DNA from: Glandiceps talaboti
Taxonomy: Eukaryota > Hemichordata > Enteropneusta > Spengelidae
Length of the DNA: 64,000 nucleotides
Assembly (NCBI RefSeq): GCF_964340395.1
Contig: NC_135560.1
Location: 23,861,675-23,925,674, forward strand
Direction of reading: 5' to 3'
Shown here: in pieces, positions 1 through 18,400 of the stretch
How the letters are laid out: every line of letters begins with the position of its first letter
How positions within the stretch are numbered: the first letter of the stretch is position 1
Program-made: the position numbers and the translations under genes
Notes under the pieces: generated by a model
What the model saw: only the letters and a program-made list of their open reading frames with translations
Database searches by the model: none
Told to the model about the DNA's origin: nothing

Positions 1-3000
1 TTGAAAAAAATTCCAATTCTATCTGTCTTAGACGCACAGATCTGATTCAAATAGCGCAGTTTTCATCAAACGTACATCGGAGAATACTCAGTATTGTAAT
101 AATCACAGCTTGGTTTTCGTATTCCCGCATTTGATTTCAATTGATGTTGTAATATTATGCTATATTTGTTTTCCTAAATACTGGTATGTTTATCACACAT
201 TTCACATGGAAGATGTCTGATGACTGGTCAAAATCATAATAATCTTGCTATAAGTAAAATATTAGATATGATGACAAATGCTATTGACGGGGCTATTCCG
301 AAAAATGTCTGTAATGCCGATAGAGTGCAACTACTTAACATATTAATTTACTACTTGTAAAGTGTCAACAACCCCCTTATAACAGAGATAAAACGGTTTA
401 GCAATAGCAGATCGTAGCAGGAACCAGACGTTTTGATTGGCACCCAGAGCCCTCTACCGTGGACTAGCTGTATACTAATCAAGACATACAACTCTCCTTT
501 AGCAACATTACAAGAAACACGTGCGGTAATCATATCATAGTTACATAGAAACAGAACGACACTTTACAAACTGTCTTGATTATTTACACTACATTTCACA
601 CACTACGTTAGAAATGTCAAAAGTATTTGGCAATTGCAAATAAAATTTGTGCTGTATGAAAACATGAGGGGATTACGAATGATCGTTATGTTATATTTTA
701 TTTCCCTAAAATTCGGTAGTTAATTCTGACCACCAGCATCAACATGGCCCAGTAAATTGACCCATAGTTCATGTTATGAGATCTTAGATAATTAGAAATC
801 CCATGTTTCAACTCAAAAGATGACTTGAATACTTTCCACAATTACGGTATCAAATCAAGAACACTGTCCTTTATCCTTCTTACAAAATCAAAGAAACTCA
901 TTTCAACCAGTATAACAAGTACCGTCTTCAATTCAACAAAAGAATCTAATTTAATCGGCAACGGCACTTGTCTGAATTCTCAAAATCTGAAAATTGGAAT
1001 TCATTGAAGCTATGACGGAATCAGGAAAAATTTCATCTTTCACTGGCATTCAATTGTAATTTGTATGACATCGTGATTCATTAAAAGACCGATTGTTTCC
1101 ACGTGATTGGGGGAGTTCATATATGTCTTGTTATCTTCAATTATTGTGTTACTAAATACGTTGAAGCCATTAATCAACATGCTTAGTAGTCACGATCACG
1201 AGATATATGTCAGTGAATATATGAAAACAAAGTTAACAACAGACAAGTCTTCGTAGAAGACACAACCCCTCAAATACTTGATAATGGCGGCATGATTTAA
1301 AAGATATTAGTGGCAACAAATAAATACTACTAAGTGTCTGTAATACGCAAGAAAAGTCTTAATTTTGATAGTCCATCTGAATAACAACCCTCAAGGTAAT
1401 ATACGTCTATTATTGCCCTCATAGCAAGGCAAAACTAAAATACATGGACATAATCCTCCTTATCTAATGACTTCTTCCATGACTGGCCACCTTTAACATG
1501 TTGAAGATTTTGCTAGTCATTGGAGCTATGACGATCCTGGAAATAACAATGAAACATCACAACTATTATATATTTACCTAATCATTTGTGTCTGTTAACA
1601 ATTCCACGTTTGTTGAGGCCATAGCAAACCTACTAATTTTCGACAATTTTGATTGTAACTATGTACAAATGAAGGTCAAATGATTATTACTCAAACCCTT
1701 TAGCGACCGATACAATTTACACACACATTTAGGGCAAAAAAACCAAAAAATATTTGGTTAAGAAATTCAAGTTACAGTCTTTTGAACAACGTTCCCCCAA
1801 AGAGGGCACTGAACAGAAAACCATTTGAGTCTAGTAGGGAGTAACACTCTCCAATCTCATTTTGAAAGAAGAAATTACTTAATGAACGATCATGTAAAGC
1901 ATATTAGGCTATGTTTATGTGTCGTTAAGTCTATTAGATGACCCCTGAAGCACATTCATTCATGTATCCCCTCCAGCAAACCCATTTGAGCAACCGTTTT
2001 ATTGTCATCAGCCCTGAATGTAAGTTTTCCCTACATATACATTTCCACTGGAATAGCAGTAATTAAATTATCAACCTTTCGTATATTTGTTACATTCTGA
2101 AAACACAAGTTGCATTGGAAATGGCCAGATCGTGACGTAATTGGCAGACACTTCTCTCGAGTTTTTCGATCAACAAGATTTATGTTCATCGCTATAGCGA
2201 TTTATATAAATGGTGTCTATGGTAACACCTTAACAATGATAGCTTTGCATATACAGTAGTATATACAGTATATGTGTATGTTGTATACATGTTGATGACA
2301 CTTTCAATTCATAATCATACCTTAACATTCCGAATGACTTAGAAATGACAGTTAAAGTCAGAAGGAAGCTGTGAACTCTTTGTTTTACTAAAGTTCCCAA
2401 ATTTCAACAATAAACGATGAATTTCACTCCGATATGCGCTCGTGGGGTAGCAATCGTACAATCTGATTCAATGCGTGGAAGACTTGCTTTTTAAAAAAGA
2501 AGAAGAAGAAGAAGAAGAAGAAGAAGAAGAAAGCATTCAGTGTACATCTAATTGAAATAGCACTGTTTTAATCCAGAATGTCCTGCGAACTATATTTAGA
2601 CGATTTATTATGCACCTCTTTACATCTCCAAATACAATTACAGGGCATGATATTATTTATTCGCCAAAGTAAGTTGAGTCGACCATCAACCATGCCGTTC
2701 GGCTTGGTGAAGCATGATATCAGCTTTTAGCTGAATTGCAAACAGTATTCTAAACACGCTACTTATATCCAATTATATGATGAGTATCAACAAACAGTAG
2801 TCTGGCTTTACAAAAATCTTACTATAAACATCATTACAGTTTATCAACTGGCGCTCGACAAACATATTACATCATATTACCCATAATGCTGCTTTTACCA
2901 CATGTTCGTAACCTTACCAACATTACTTGATTTTCTTTTGCGTGAGCTAGCTTTATCTTACTAGTTCTTCGCGAAATCTTGTAGATGTTGATTTAGCAAT

Positions 3001-5040
3001 GTTAACAAGATTTAGCAGTGTTAGCAAGATATTTGTCAAGCCAGACAATAAAATGTAGAAATGTCAGTTAGAATTTTTGCAGAACCAAACAATTTGTTTC
3101 TACTCTGCTTGCTTTCATTGTGATGCACAGGTTTATTGCTCAAGACGTGCAATGGAGAAAGAAATTGTTGCTTCATTTCAACTCGCAGTATAACGTCAAA
3201 ATAATATTCTTTAAGAGTCAAGGTTTTTAAAAAAAAAAAAAAAGTCAGTTTGCTCTCCACATAATCACATCAAATTTTCAATAATTTCGCTAAAAGATTT
3301 CCGGGTCCTTTCCTATATGATTAATGGACAAGCTTAATAATCGAACCCGTGGCGCGGCATTAGATTCAATGCCAAGCAAAGTAAACTCAGATATGTGTCG
3401 ATATTCATTTACCTCTTTATTTGTATTTTTGTATGTCCAGGCATGTTTATATTTTTAATGTTATTTTATTACATATGTAATTTTCACGCAATATTCGAAT
3501 ACGTTGCTTAAACGTCATACAATATATTGAGGTCGGCAAACGGAAATTAGGTATAAATGATAAATGTAGTCAAGACGGGTAATTGCAACAGTTACTTTTT
3601 GCTTTGCCCAAGATGATAGTGCTGTTATCTTTAACCTTGACCGATTAAACTAATCGATTCTGGTATACCAACGCTACTTCACAACGATTAGCCAACAAAT
3701 CAGCAAATTTAGGTTTCAATAATTTAGCACCATTATGAAAAGGTTGCAACTCAGTCCTACGTTCTTAACAGCTGTTTTGATATCCCTCATACAAAAAGTG
3801 CTGTATATAAGAACAGGTTGATGGCATCTGACTGGAACGAAATTTAGATTATTATGCACGATATTTACGACTATTGAAAGTAGCAATGCCTCGGGTGTAA
3901 TTCATTGCTAGGTGCATAACAGGAAGCAACGAAAAGCAAGATATCCGGGCGTCTTTGACGGTTACTTACACTAAGAGCTACTTCAAACACAATTATCACA
4001 TGTCCAATCCGTCACTCTGGTTTCACTACCTACTATATTCTCTTAAAGCTTTCAATAAACGCAACCCAATGTTTGCAATTTCTATACAAGCAATTCATCA
4101 AATTGTCTAAATTTACCAAGATACTGACAAGCAAATGTAAAGCTCACACTACGGTAGTTTGGTGCATAATGGAAACCAGGATATCTCTCCTACTATCGGC
4201 AATATGAACACGTTGATGATATACACGAACTAAAAGTAGACTTCTATGCATATGTATGATTAAAGAGGAGATCATTCCTGTGATTGTATATATTCCCCCC
4301 CCCCCCTATGTGTATTCACTGACCTAGGGAGTCAATAACACCCGAGATTTGAAATAATACATCAACCTCATTACATCTAGATGTAACAATGATATATTAT
4401 TGACGCTACCGAACAACGGCAACGCAGGTTTTCCCCCGAGTACTCCGGTTTCCTCCTGCATTAAAACTGAACTTTCCTCCTGTTATTGGGCAATGCCTGT
4501 TGGATGGTTAATAAAAAAATAAAAAAATAGATAAATAACTAAATTATGCCCCTACAAGAGACCATCTAATGTGTTACTTTTACCTACTATAAATTGCAAT
4601 ATCAAAACCTTGCCAACAATGTCAACAAAAGAATTAATGGGGGGGGGGGGCGGATTAATCAGTTAACCAGTCTGACAGGTGTATTGGATACCGAATCACC
4701 TCACAACAGTTGTCTGTTGAATAATGATCGAATAAACCCCTCAATAACATAAACAGTATATGACTTGAGAGGGACACGGGCATGTAAATTCTTCAAATAT
4801 TAATATTCTCATTTGATCAAAGCCATAGTGTAATCATCATCATCATCATTGGCTATCAACTGCTAAACTTCAGTGGTTATGGGCGACAAAAGAGAGGGCT
4901 TCAATAAAGGAACATAAGAAAATTGAACAGAAGTATGTCTGGACAACTTTTATAGCAAAGACAAATTAGTGATCATTTACCTAAACTTGACTTCAGAACT
5001 CAATTGCTTCTTTTGGCCAAGAATGCACTCAAGCACCGCC
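1..5040. other. No gene recognised
   Basis: A+T-rich sequence with only chance open frames up to 74 codons, the AAG repeat at 2498, a C12 run (4295-4306), a G12 run (4639-4650) and a short CAT repeat (4833-4850). No splice-consistent exon or known repeat was seen. Confidence 0.6.
2498..2532 (+). repeat. (AAG)n microsatellite
   Basis: About 11 AAG units. Confidence 0.9.
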
Positions 5041-5056
5041 CTCTCAACCCCCACAC

Positions 5057-5139
5057 ATATACATACACTCACATACATACATACATACATACATACATAC
5101 ATACATACATACTTTGCGTATACTTCATTTCGTTCAAAC
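5057..5139 (+). repeat. (CATA)n with shared right flank
   Basis: The CATA array is followed by ACTTTGCGTATACTTCATTT and CGTTCAAAC (5111-5139), a flank that recurs after CATA arrays at 61.66 and 61.76 kb. Confidence 0.85.
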
Positions 5140-11746
<6,607 letters not shown>

Positions 11747-12599
11747 ATTGTCTGGTTTCCGAACGGAATGTTTTCTTCAATTCCAAAGGAGGAAGTTTAA
11801 TTTGGATATAATGGGAAAATTTCAAAACAGAATAGAAGGATTATAACTCTTGTCTTGGTGTCTTACTAAAGAAGAGACGAATGCAATGGAAATTTTGTCA
11901 AAAGAATATTATAAAAAAGTGAACTTTAACATTAAGTTATACATAAGTGATATGGAACTATGTATCCTGTAAAGTTGATAGCAGTGATTCTTTGGTGTCG
12001 AGAATAAAGTATTTTAATGCTCAATTCTGGCCCATTCCCTCCAGTGATAATGCTAAACACGCAGATCTCATTGGATAAGGAACATTGCATGATTTGCAAC
12101 GATTGAAGCATTAATGCATGAAATGCGGGAAGGGTAATGTTCATAGTATCTTAAAGCAAATGATCATAGCATATATGAAACCGATCACTATCACTTATAA
12201 TCTATATGCTATCCGATTTAAACAGGAGGCTATGCTTTAAGAAATAATAACGATCCCATTACATATGTGATATAGAGGGAATACAATTTGATCTTGCTGT
12301 ATCCGATATTTAAACAAACCAATCTCCGTACGTTTTGGGTTAAAGCTGTCCACTCATTTCTACAAATAAGAAAATCTCCTCTACTTTCAGTGCAGTGGAC
12401 ATGACTGTGTTTTTGGGTAACCGTTGCGGAGACGAAGATGGAGAAAGGTAACATGCCTTTCAATTTCAAGACTTGACAGTCGTTTCCCTCATTTTCTGAT
12501 CTTTTTGACATCATCCACATTATACATTTCTTTCACAATTTATATACAAATGGAAAATCTCAAATGGTTAACGAACCAAACTACACGCTGAAGACATTC

Positions 12600-12601
<2 letters not shown>

Positions 12602-12654
<53 letters not shown>

Positions 12655-12691
12655 GCGCACGCACGCACACACACACACATATATATATATA

Positions 12692-12730
<39 letters not shown>
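12602..12730. repeat. (AC)n(GC)n(AC)n(AT)n compound microsatellite
   Basis: Alternating purine-pyrimidine tracts of three kinds are joined; the GC and AC parts favour Z-DNA. The AT part abuts foldback copy 1. Confidence 0.9.
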
Positions 12731-12736
<6 letters not shown>

Positions 12737-12936
12737 TTGGTAGTACTGGAACTCTTTCTTGGGTGTAACTCGGAGTTTCACGCATATTGCGATCATCAGA
12801 CACTGAGTGTCTGATGATCGCAATATGCGTGAAACTCCGAGTTACACCCAAGAAAGAGTTCCAGTACTACCAAAACTATTACGCTCTGCCACTGCGGTAT
12901 AGAGCACTGTCTTATAGCAGATTGATACTCACCGAG

Positions 12937-12937
<1 letters not shown>
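12731..12937 (+). mobile_element. Foldback element copy 1 with hammerhead-ribozyme-like motifs, inserted in (AT)n
   Basis: Two perfectly complementary 74-nt arms (12731-12804 and 12806-12879) flank one central base. A roughly 58-nt unique tail (12880-12937) follows, and the whole is embedded in (AT)n tracts. On the + strand a type I hammerhead order can be read: stem I GTGT (12807-12810), core CTGATGA (12811-12817), stem II CGCA/TGCG with an ATA loop (12819-12829), GAAA (12831-12834), stem III ACT/AGT with a CCG loop (12834-12842), a T at the cleavage position (12843), then ACAC (12844-12847) closing stem I. The mirror arm gives the same fold on the minus strand. The pair at the base of stem II is T-T instead of the usual G-C. 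Hammerheads with very short stem III are known from Penelope-like elements and animal retrozymes; membership here is inferred. Confidence 0.7.

Positions 12938-12996
<59 letters not shown>
12938..12996. repeat. (AT)n tract right of foldback copy 1
   Basis: Pure TA dinucleotides follow the element tail, with the copy-1 foldback on the left and unique sequence on the right. Confidence 0.9.
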
Positions 12997-12999
<3 letters not shown>

Positions 13000-13677
13000 A
13001 TCATGTTTATGTCTATACCATAACATTTAGATATACAGTCAGGTGATGACCTACTATATATCTTGCCTTGATATCCTATGAGAAAGAATATTGATTTGAA
13101 AACGTTAGGATTGAATAAATTATTAGGACTGTTCTACTCATTACTTTTGCACTCCTTCATAATATAGCTATGTATTCATATTAAGACCTAGAATTTCAAC
13201 AATTGTGTAAATACTATTTCAAAATACTAAGGAGGACATTGGCAAAATGCTCTTCGTCCAAAATGAACTCATCGATTCTTATTAAATATACATCTTCCTG
13301 ATACAGAAAAGGAATATTTGATGGGGTTTACATGTTTCGTTGTTGTAACAACTGTAGAACATAACATTGTATCGGCTAGCTGCATATGCAGCGATTCTAA
13401 ATTACTATTTTACTCCACCACGTCTTCGCTATAGGAGACCCCAGTGATAGTTCGTGCAATTTGTTCTGGTAAATTCCATAATAATTGCAAATTGCACCAT
13501 TACTGTTGTAGGGTAAGGCTAAGGGATTCCAGTTAAGATATATCATTTAAATTTCCTATATATACTATACGGAATGTTTTCATTCAATTGAATTTGTCAC
13601 GTGATTGTTAATATTCAAATTTTGAAAGTTTAAACAACTAATTAGACACTACAAGCTATAGTCGGTATTATTATCAG

Positions 13678-13720
13678 GGGCTTCTTTGACGTGCAGATTA
13701 AACGGACTTCAAAGAAGCCC
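13678..13720 (+). repeat. 12-bp perfect inverted repeat
   Basis: GGGCTTCTTTGA (13678-13689) and TCAAAGAAGCCC (13709-13720) surround a 19-base loop. There is no poly-T tail or gene context, so the role is unknown. Confidence 0.6.
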
Positions 13721-13918
13721 TAAAAGTGTGTTTGAACTGATAGAAAAACCATTTAACCATGGTTACTCAGTTGTTGAGGTTAGAGGTTATTGTACAAGTT
13801 GTAATACACGGTACATAATGTTGCATTTCATCATAAACCGTAATAGTACAAATTGTCATCGTTGTCAGTAGTGAATAGCCTAATAACATTACATAATCCA
13901 TATACTATTTACAAACTT

Positions 13919-13940
13919 GATATATATATATATATATATA
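13919..13940. repeat. (AT)n tract left of foldback copy 2
   Basis: About 11 TA dinucleotides precede the unique tail of copy 2. Confidence 0.9.
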
Positions 13941-14132
13941 ACTCGGTGAGTATCAATCTGCTAAGACAGTGCTCTATACCGCAGTGGCAGAGCGTAATAG
14001 TTTTGGTAGTACTGGAACTCTTTCTTGGGTGTAACTCGGAGTTTCACGCATATTGCGATCATCAGACACCTGATGATCGCAATATGCGTGAAACTCCGAG
14101 TTACACCCAAGAAAGAGTTCCAGTACTACCAA

Positions 14133-14138
<6 letters not shown>
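13941..14138 (-). mobile_element. Foldback element copy 2 (opposite orientation) with hammerhead-like motif
   Basis: This is the reverse complement of the 12731-12937 element and is again bounded by (AT)n. The unique tail comes first (13941-13996), then arms 13997-14065 and 14070-14138 (69 nt each) around a 4-nt centre. On the minus strand the hammerhead order is kept, and stem I is better paired than in copy 1: GGTGT (14070 to 14066) pairs with ACACC (14032 to 14028). On the + strand the bases before CTGATGA read ACAC and cannot pair with the downstream ACAC, so only the strand that continues into the unique tail keeps a complete fold. The tails of the two copies differ by a 2-base indel. 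Confidence 0.7.

Positions 14139-14228
<90 letters not shown>
14137..14228. repeat. (AT)n tract between foldback copy 2 and the Helentron-like element
   Basis: About 45 TA dinucleotides without interruption. The Helentron-like element begins immediately after. Confidence 0.9.
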
Positions 14229-14231
<3 letters not shown>

Positions 14232-15466
14232 TGCCTCCCGTAAGGGAATCACTAATTATGCAAATAACTTATTAAACTAAAAAAACTATGGTAACAGGCT
14301 TTGTTTTTTGGACAAGTGTGCTTTCTTAGGTTAATGTATGTAAGAGTGTATGATACTGCTTAATTACTGAATATCGTTCATTATTCAAAATACTCATTAA
14401 AGGAAAAAAGTTGTAGCAACAAACTTCATAGGACAGGTGCTTATTATTATGGTTGATGTACATATCATATTATACGAAATTTGAAGCTTGCATTTTTAAG
14501 ATACAACCTAGTTACCTAAAATCATTAATTATGCAAATTTTTCATTAAAACTAAGCTATATAAAAGATTTTATAGGACATATCCGCTTTGTTATGGTTAA
14601 CGTATGTACTAAATTGTATTGAAATTGGAGTATGCAGTCTTAAGATATAGCCTAATTACCGAAAATCATTAATTATGCAAATTATTCATTAACACTGTAA
14701 GGTACATCAACTGACTTTATAGGACATACACAATTTGTTATTTTTAATGTATGTACTGAATTGTATTGAAATTGAAGTATGCAGTCGTAAGATATTGCCT
14801 AATTACCAATAATCATTAATTATGCAAATTATTCATTAACACTGAAAGGTACACCAACAAGCTTTACAGGACATATGTGATTGTTATGGTTAACGTGTGT
14901 ACTGAATTATATTGGAATTGAAGTATGTATTCTTAAGATATAGCCTAATTACCGAAAATTATTAATTATGCAAATTATTCATTAACACTGTACGGTGCAT
15001 CAACAAACTTGATAGGACATATGTGTTTTCTTATGGTTAACGTATGTACTAAATTATGTTGAATTTGAAGTATGTATTCTTAAGATATAGCCTAATTACC
15101 AAAAATAAATAATTATGCAAATTATTCATTAACGCTGTAAGATACATCAACGAATTTTATAGGACAAATGTATGTTGTTATGTTGAACGAATATACTAAA
15201 TTATATTGAAATTGAAGTATGCATTCTTAAGATATTGCGTAATTAGTTGATTTCACTAATATGCAAAGTTCTCTAATTAAACATTAACAGATCTGGCTCA
15301 AAACCTAATCAGGTCTAGCTATTACCCTAAAGATTATATATCCCAAATTTCATTACAATTGAGCCAGCCGATTTTTAGAAAATGATGACACAGACAGACA
15401 GACGGACAGACACACAGACACACCTTCCCCTTTTAATACCTCCCGTACCCTTACGGGAGGTAATGA
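14229..15466 (+). mobile_element. Helentron/pearl-like non-autonomous element with about 146-bp internal repeats
   Basis: The left end has CCTCCCGTAAGGG (14234-14246) and the right end its inverted copy (15448-15460). The right copy also forms a 9-bp-stem hairpin (15439-15460, loop CCCT). The interior holds about five tandem units: the octamer ATGCAAAT (last unit variant) recurs at 14531, 14675, 14822, 14968, 15115 and 15261, a spacing of 144-147 bases. An (ACAG)n-type microsatellite (15390-15422) precedes the hairpin. Inverted ends, a repeat core, a microsatellite and a 3' hairpin are the layout of DINE-1/HINE elements and bivalve pearl elements, which are moved by Helitron-type enzymes in trans. 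No coding capacity is seen. Confidence 0.65.
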
Positions 15467-18400
15467 TAGACTAAAAATATATTCGAAGAAGACGAACATC
15501 TCGTGTTATCTGGAATGCGTTTTTCTGCAACCTTTATTTTTGAACACTTCCCGTAATACATCAATGTGCGTTATTTTTTGAATATTTCGTTCTAGACTTA
15601 AATGCTGTGAGTTCTAGACTTTAACACCATGTGTTCACTGAACCGATTTTGAACACGTAATTATCCAGCGTCCGCCACGTTTACAGTGACTGTGTATACA
15701 AAACTGGTTGGTGGCCATTCGTAAACGTTGAGAAATGCCTATTTATATTTAACGAGTGTAGTCTTAATATTCTGTATTAAACTAGGGAACTTAAAACAAA
15801 AAGGGTACTAAAAGTCAGCAGAATGTATGACTTATATATTTTTGACAGCAAGGGTATCGAATGTCCTATATGTTATTTATGTATAAATGTGTAAAATGTA
15901 CGCTGTCTCAATTGCTTGTCTAATCGTGTTGACTGCAGACACGTATTGACGTACGAACGAAATCATATACGGCATGTAAGCATCTATAATACCACATGTG
16001 GGGTCTATGACATGATCATTATTGAGAGTGAATTTTAGTGCAGAATATCGTCTATATATCGCTTACTGTTTTCCATAACGCTTTACTTTCTTGGTATTAA
16101 AAAAAATTAGTCTTAACATGTCATGCACTGCAACGAGCTCAATCATAGTTGCCCTCTCCCTTGGAGGTACATGCATGTAATTTTGTCTGCGGTGTTTTTC
16201 TGCATACGAAACTACAAAATCGTAGTTGTTTATCCGATCACTGTAGTAGAGTCATTGTTGTGAAATTGAAGGCAAATATAACAACATGTAGTGTGGAGAG
16301 TAATGGCATATGTATACCACTAGCAACACTGATAATAGGTCATTCCAGAGTACAAAAAGGAAATGAGAATACAACACTCTCACTCAAATCGGGTGTATCA
16401 TCACCTCATAGTACCTTTTCTTAAGAGCTTTGTCCCTTGTTATTCTATAGAAGTGTATATGTTTTTTGTATTGTTCAGACATCGAGAAAAGCAGTAGTGC
16501 TCTATGACTAAGTAGCCTATACCATGTATACCTCAAGGTACACACAGCCGGGAAGTAGAGCGCCACCTTGGCAATTTTTGGAAAGGCCCATTTATTAAAT
16601 TCCAAAACGGATGTTCCTCCCAAGTTACGTTAATTTTTGAGAAGACAATACATAGCTTGTAAAGGGAGCTATCCGTGTCGATTAACTATACGCATGATTT
16701 GCATAATCTGAATGTACCGACAAATGGAAATTCGATTGCCATGCCCAAGTGTACTTGTGTTAGACGGATATTTTTTCACAAAAAAACTTTGATTGACCGT
16801 TATTACTAAGCAAACTCTATTCGTGGTTTTTTGAGGCTGGATTTATATATCTTCATTCGTATCAAATGTCAAATGACAGTGCCATTCATGTTTGATGATG
16901 GACAAAATCAATAAATAATTGCCATACAATGGACAAAGACTTAAATTGAGTAAAAAAAAAACCATAAAGCACAAGTTACGTATATATTTCCCTTCCTTAT
17001 CGGGCAAAATTGTAGCTAAGTTTGTTGTCAAATGAAACAAAATGTGATCTTCCATAACATCGACCATGGGACACATATTCATCATCTTTTGACAGTTTGT
17101 TGATAAGTGCATTAATTCCTTGGGGTAATTGTGTCTTCTCGTTTGTAAAGTAGATATAATCATTACTAGTGGTAATAATATCCACTTGTTGTTGAAAGCA
17201 GGCTAAGATAATATCTACTTTCCCCGTATTTACATCTCCGCCGTCTCCAATCTCCACACTTTGCTATAGATATGACTGAGATTAACATCTGTCAAGTACT
17301 AACATTTACGACTTTCCCATTATGGTAACATATTTTTTGCAGCTAGGAAGCCACATGCATGCTATCAATAAATTGCAATTAATGTGTAGCCTGCACTGTC
17401 ATGAATGCATTAAAACGATACTATAGAAATACGTCAATTCCAAGGGAAATGTATACTGAGTACAACCAAGGCCTAGTTAAATCAATATAAATACTTGGAA
17501 TATCATCAAAACTGGTGGACACATTGAATGATATCATGGTGTGCGGATTCCTTAGATTTGACCGATTGTGATGTCAAGGAAAGGAATAGTTAAGGAATTT
17601 TCCGAATTCAATGGTTCATCAGAATTTCTTCGAAAATGTACCATAGTGTTTATAATATGGTCACACATTTGATATATTTTCGATGGGTGTGTCTTCCATT
17701 ATATACAACTAATTTGCATATTTAAAAAGCAAATTAGAGACTAGAGCCATTATTTACGTTCGTTTGCAATGATATGGGTAAATAAAAACACATATTGAAA
17801 TATCTGTCTGACTAACTTATATTGTTTTTAAAGGTAAAAACTACAAATCAATTAGTCTAAAACACATAGTGTTTCCTCCCATAGCAAATGTTCTTTACAC
17901 ATTATGTACATATTAGACGTACGTTACATGATAGCAATGAAAGAGATTTAATTTCAAAAAACAGTTTTTATAATATTAGTAGGGATACTCTCAGGTTCTG
18001 CCAAGAGATGTAATTGACAAGTACACATTTCATCATGCTTCGGTGTCCTAGCTATTTCTTGCAAAGCCTATGTGTACAGGTCCAACAACCAAAGTATGTT
18101 TCTCTTGACGTCCTTTAGGGAGAAATTGGCTTCTACATGTGGTTCTTTATATAACTGAAAGATAAGATAGAAAAATAACAAGACGTGTACAGTCATGAAT
18201 GTTTTGATCTTGCCATGAGTACGTGACCAAAGAATTATATACCACGTAGAGAAACAGTTGCTATTCAATTGGTAGCAACGCATATGTCTCTCAGCAAGCC
18301 ATCGTTAATTACTTAAAACCACATCGCGTACATGATATAGATTAACTGGAAAATAAACATTCCCGAGGTAGGGAGCATCAGGATTTTTAGGTAAAATGCC

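Noticed and set aside
3005-3120. Similarity of GTCAAGCCAGACA and TTTGTTTCTACTC phrases with 26.8 kb
   Set aside because: Only short interrupted matches; not enough to call a repeat family.
3330-3385. tRNA-like B box on the minus strand (GGGTTCGATTA)
   Set aside because: No A box at a proper distance and no cloverleaf could be drawn; at most a decayed SINE.
13853-14252. Frames of 72-125 codons across (AT)n and the foldback
   Set aside because: They consist mainly of Tyr-Ile dipeptides from TA repeats and the palindrome read through.
16843-17257. Two overlapping minus-strand frames of 86 and 106 codons
   Set aside because: No recognisable motif or splice context, and their lengths are within chance for this window.
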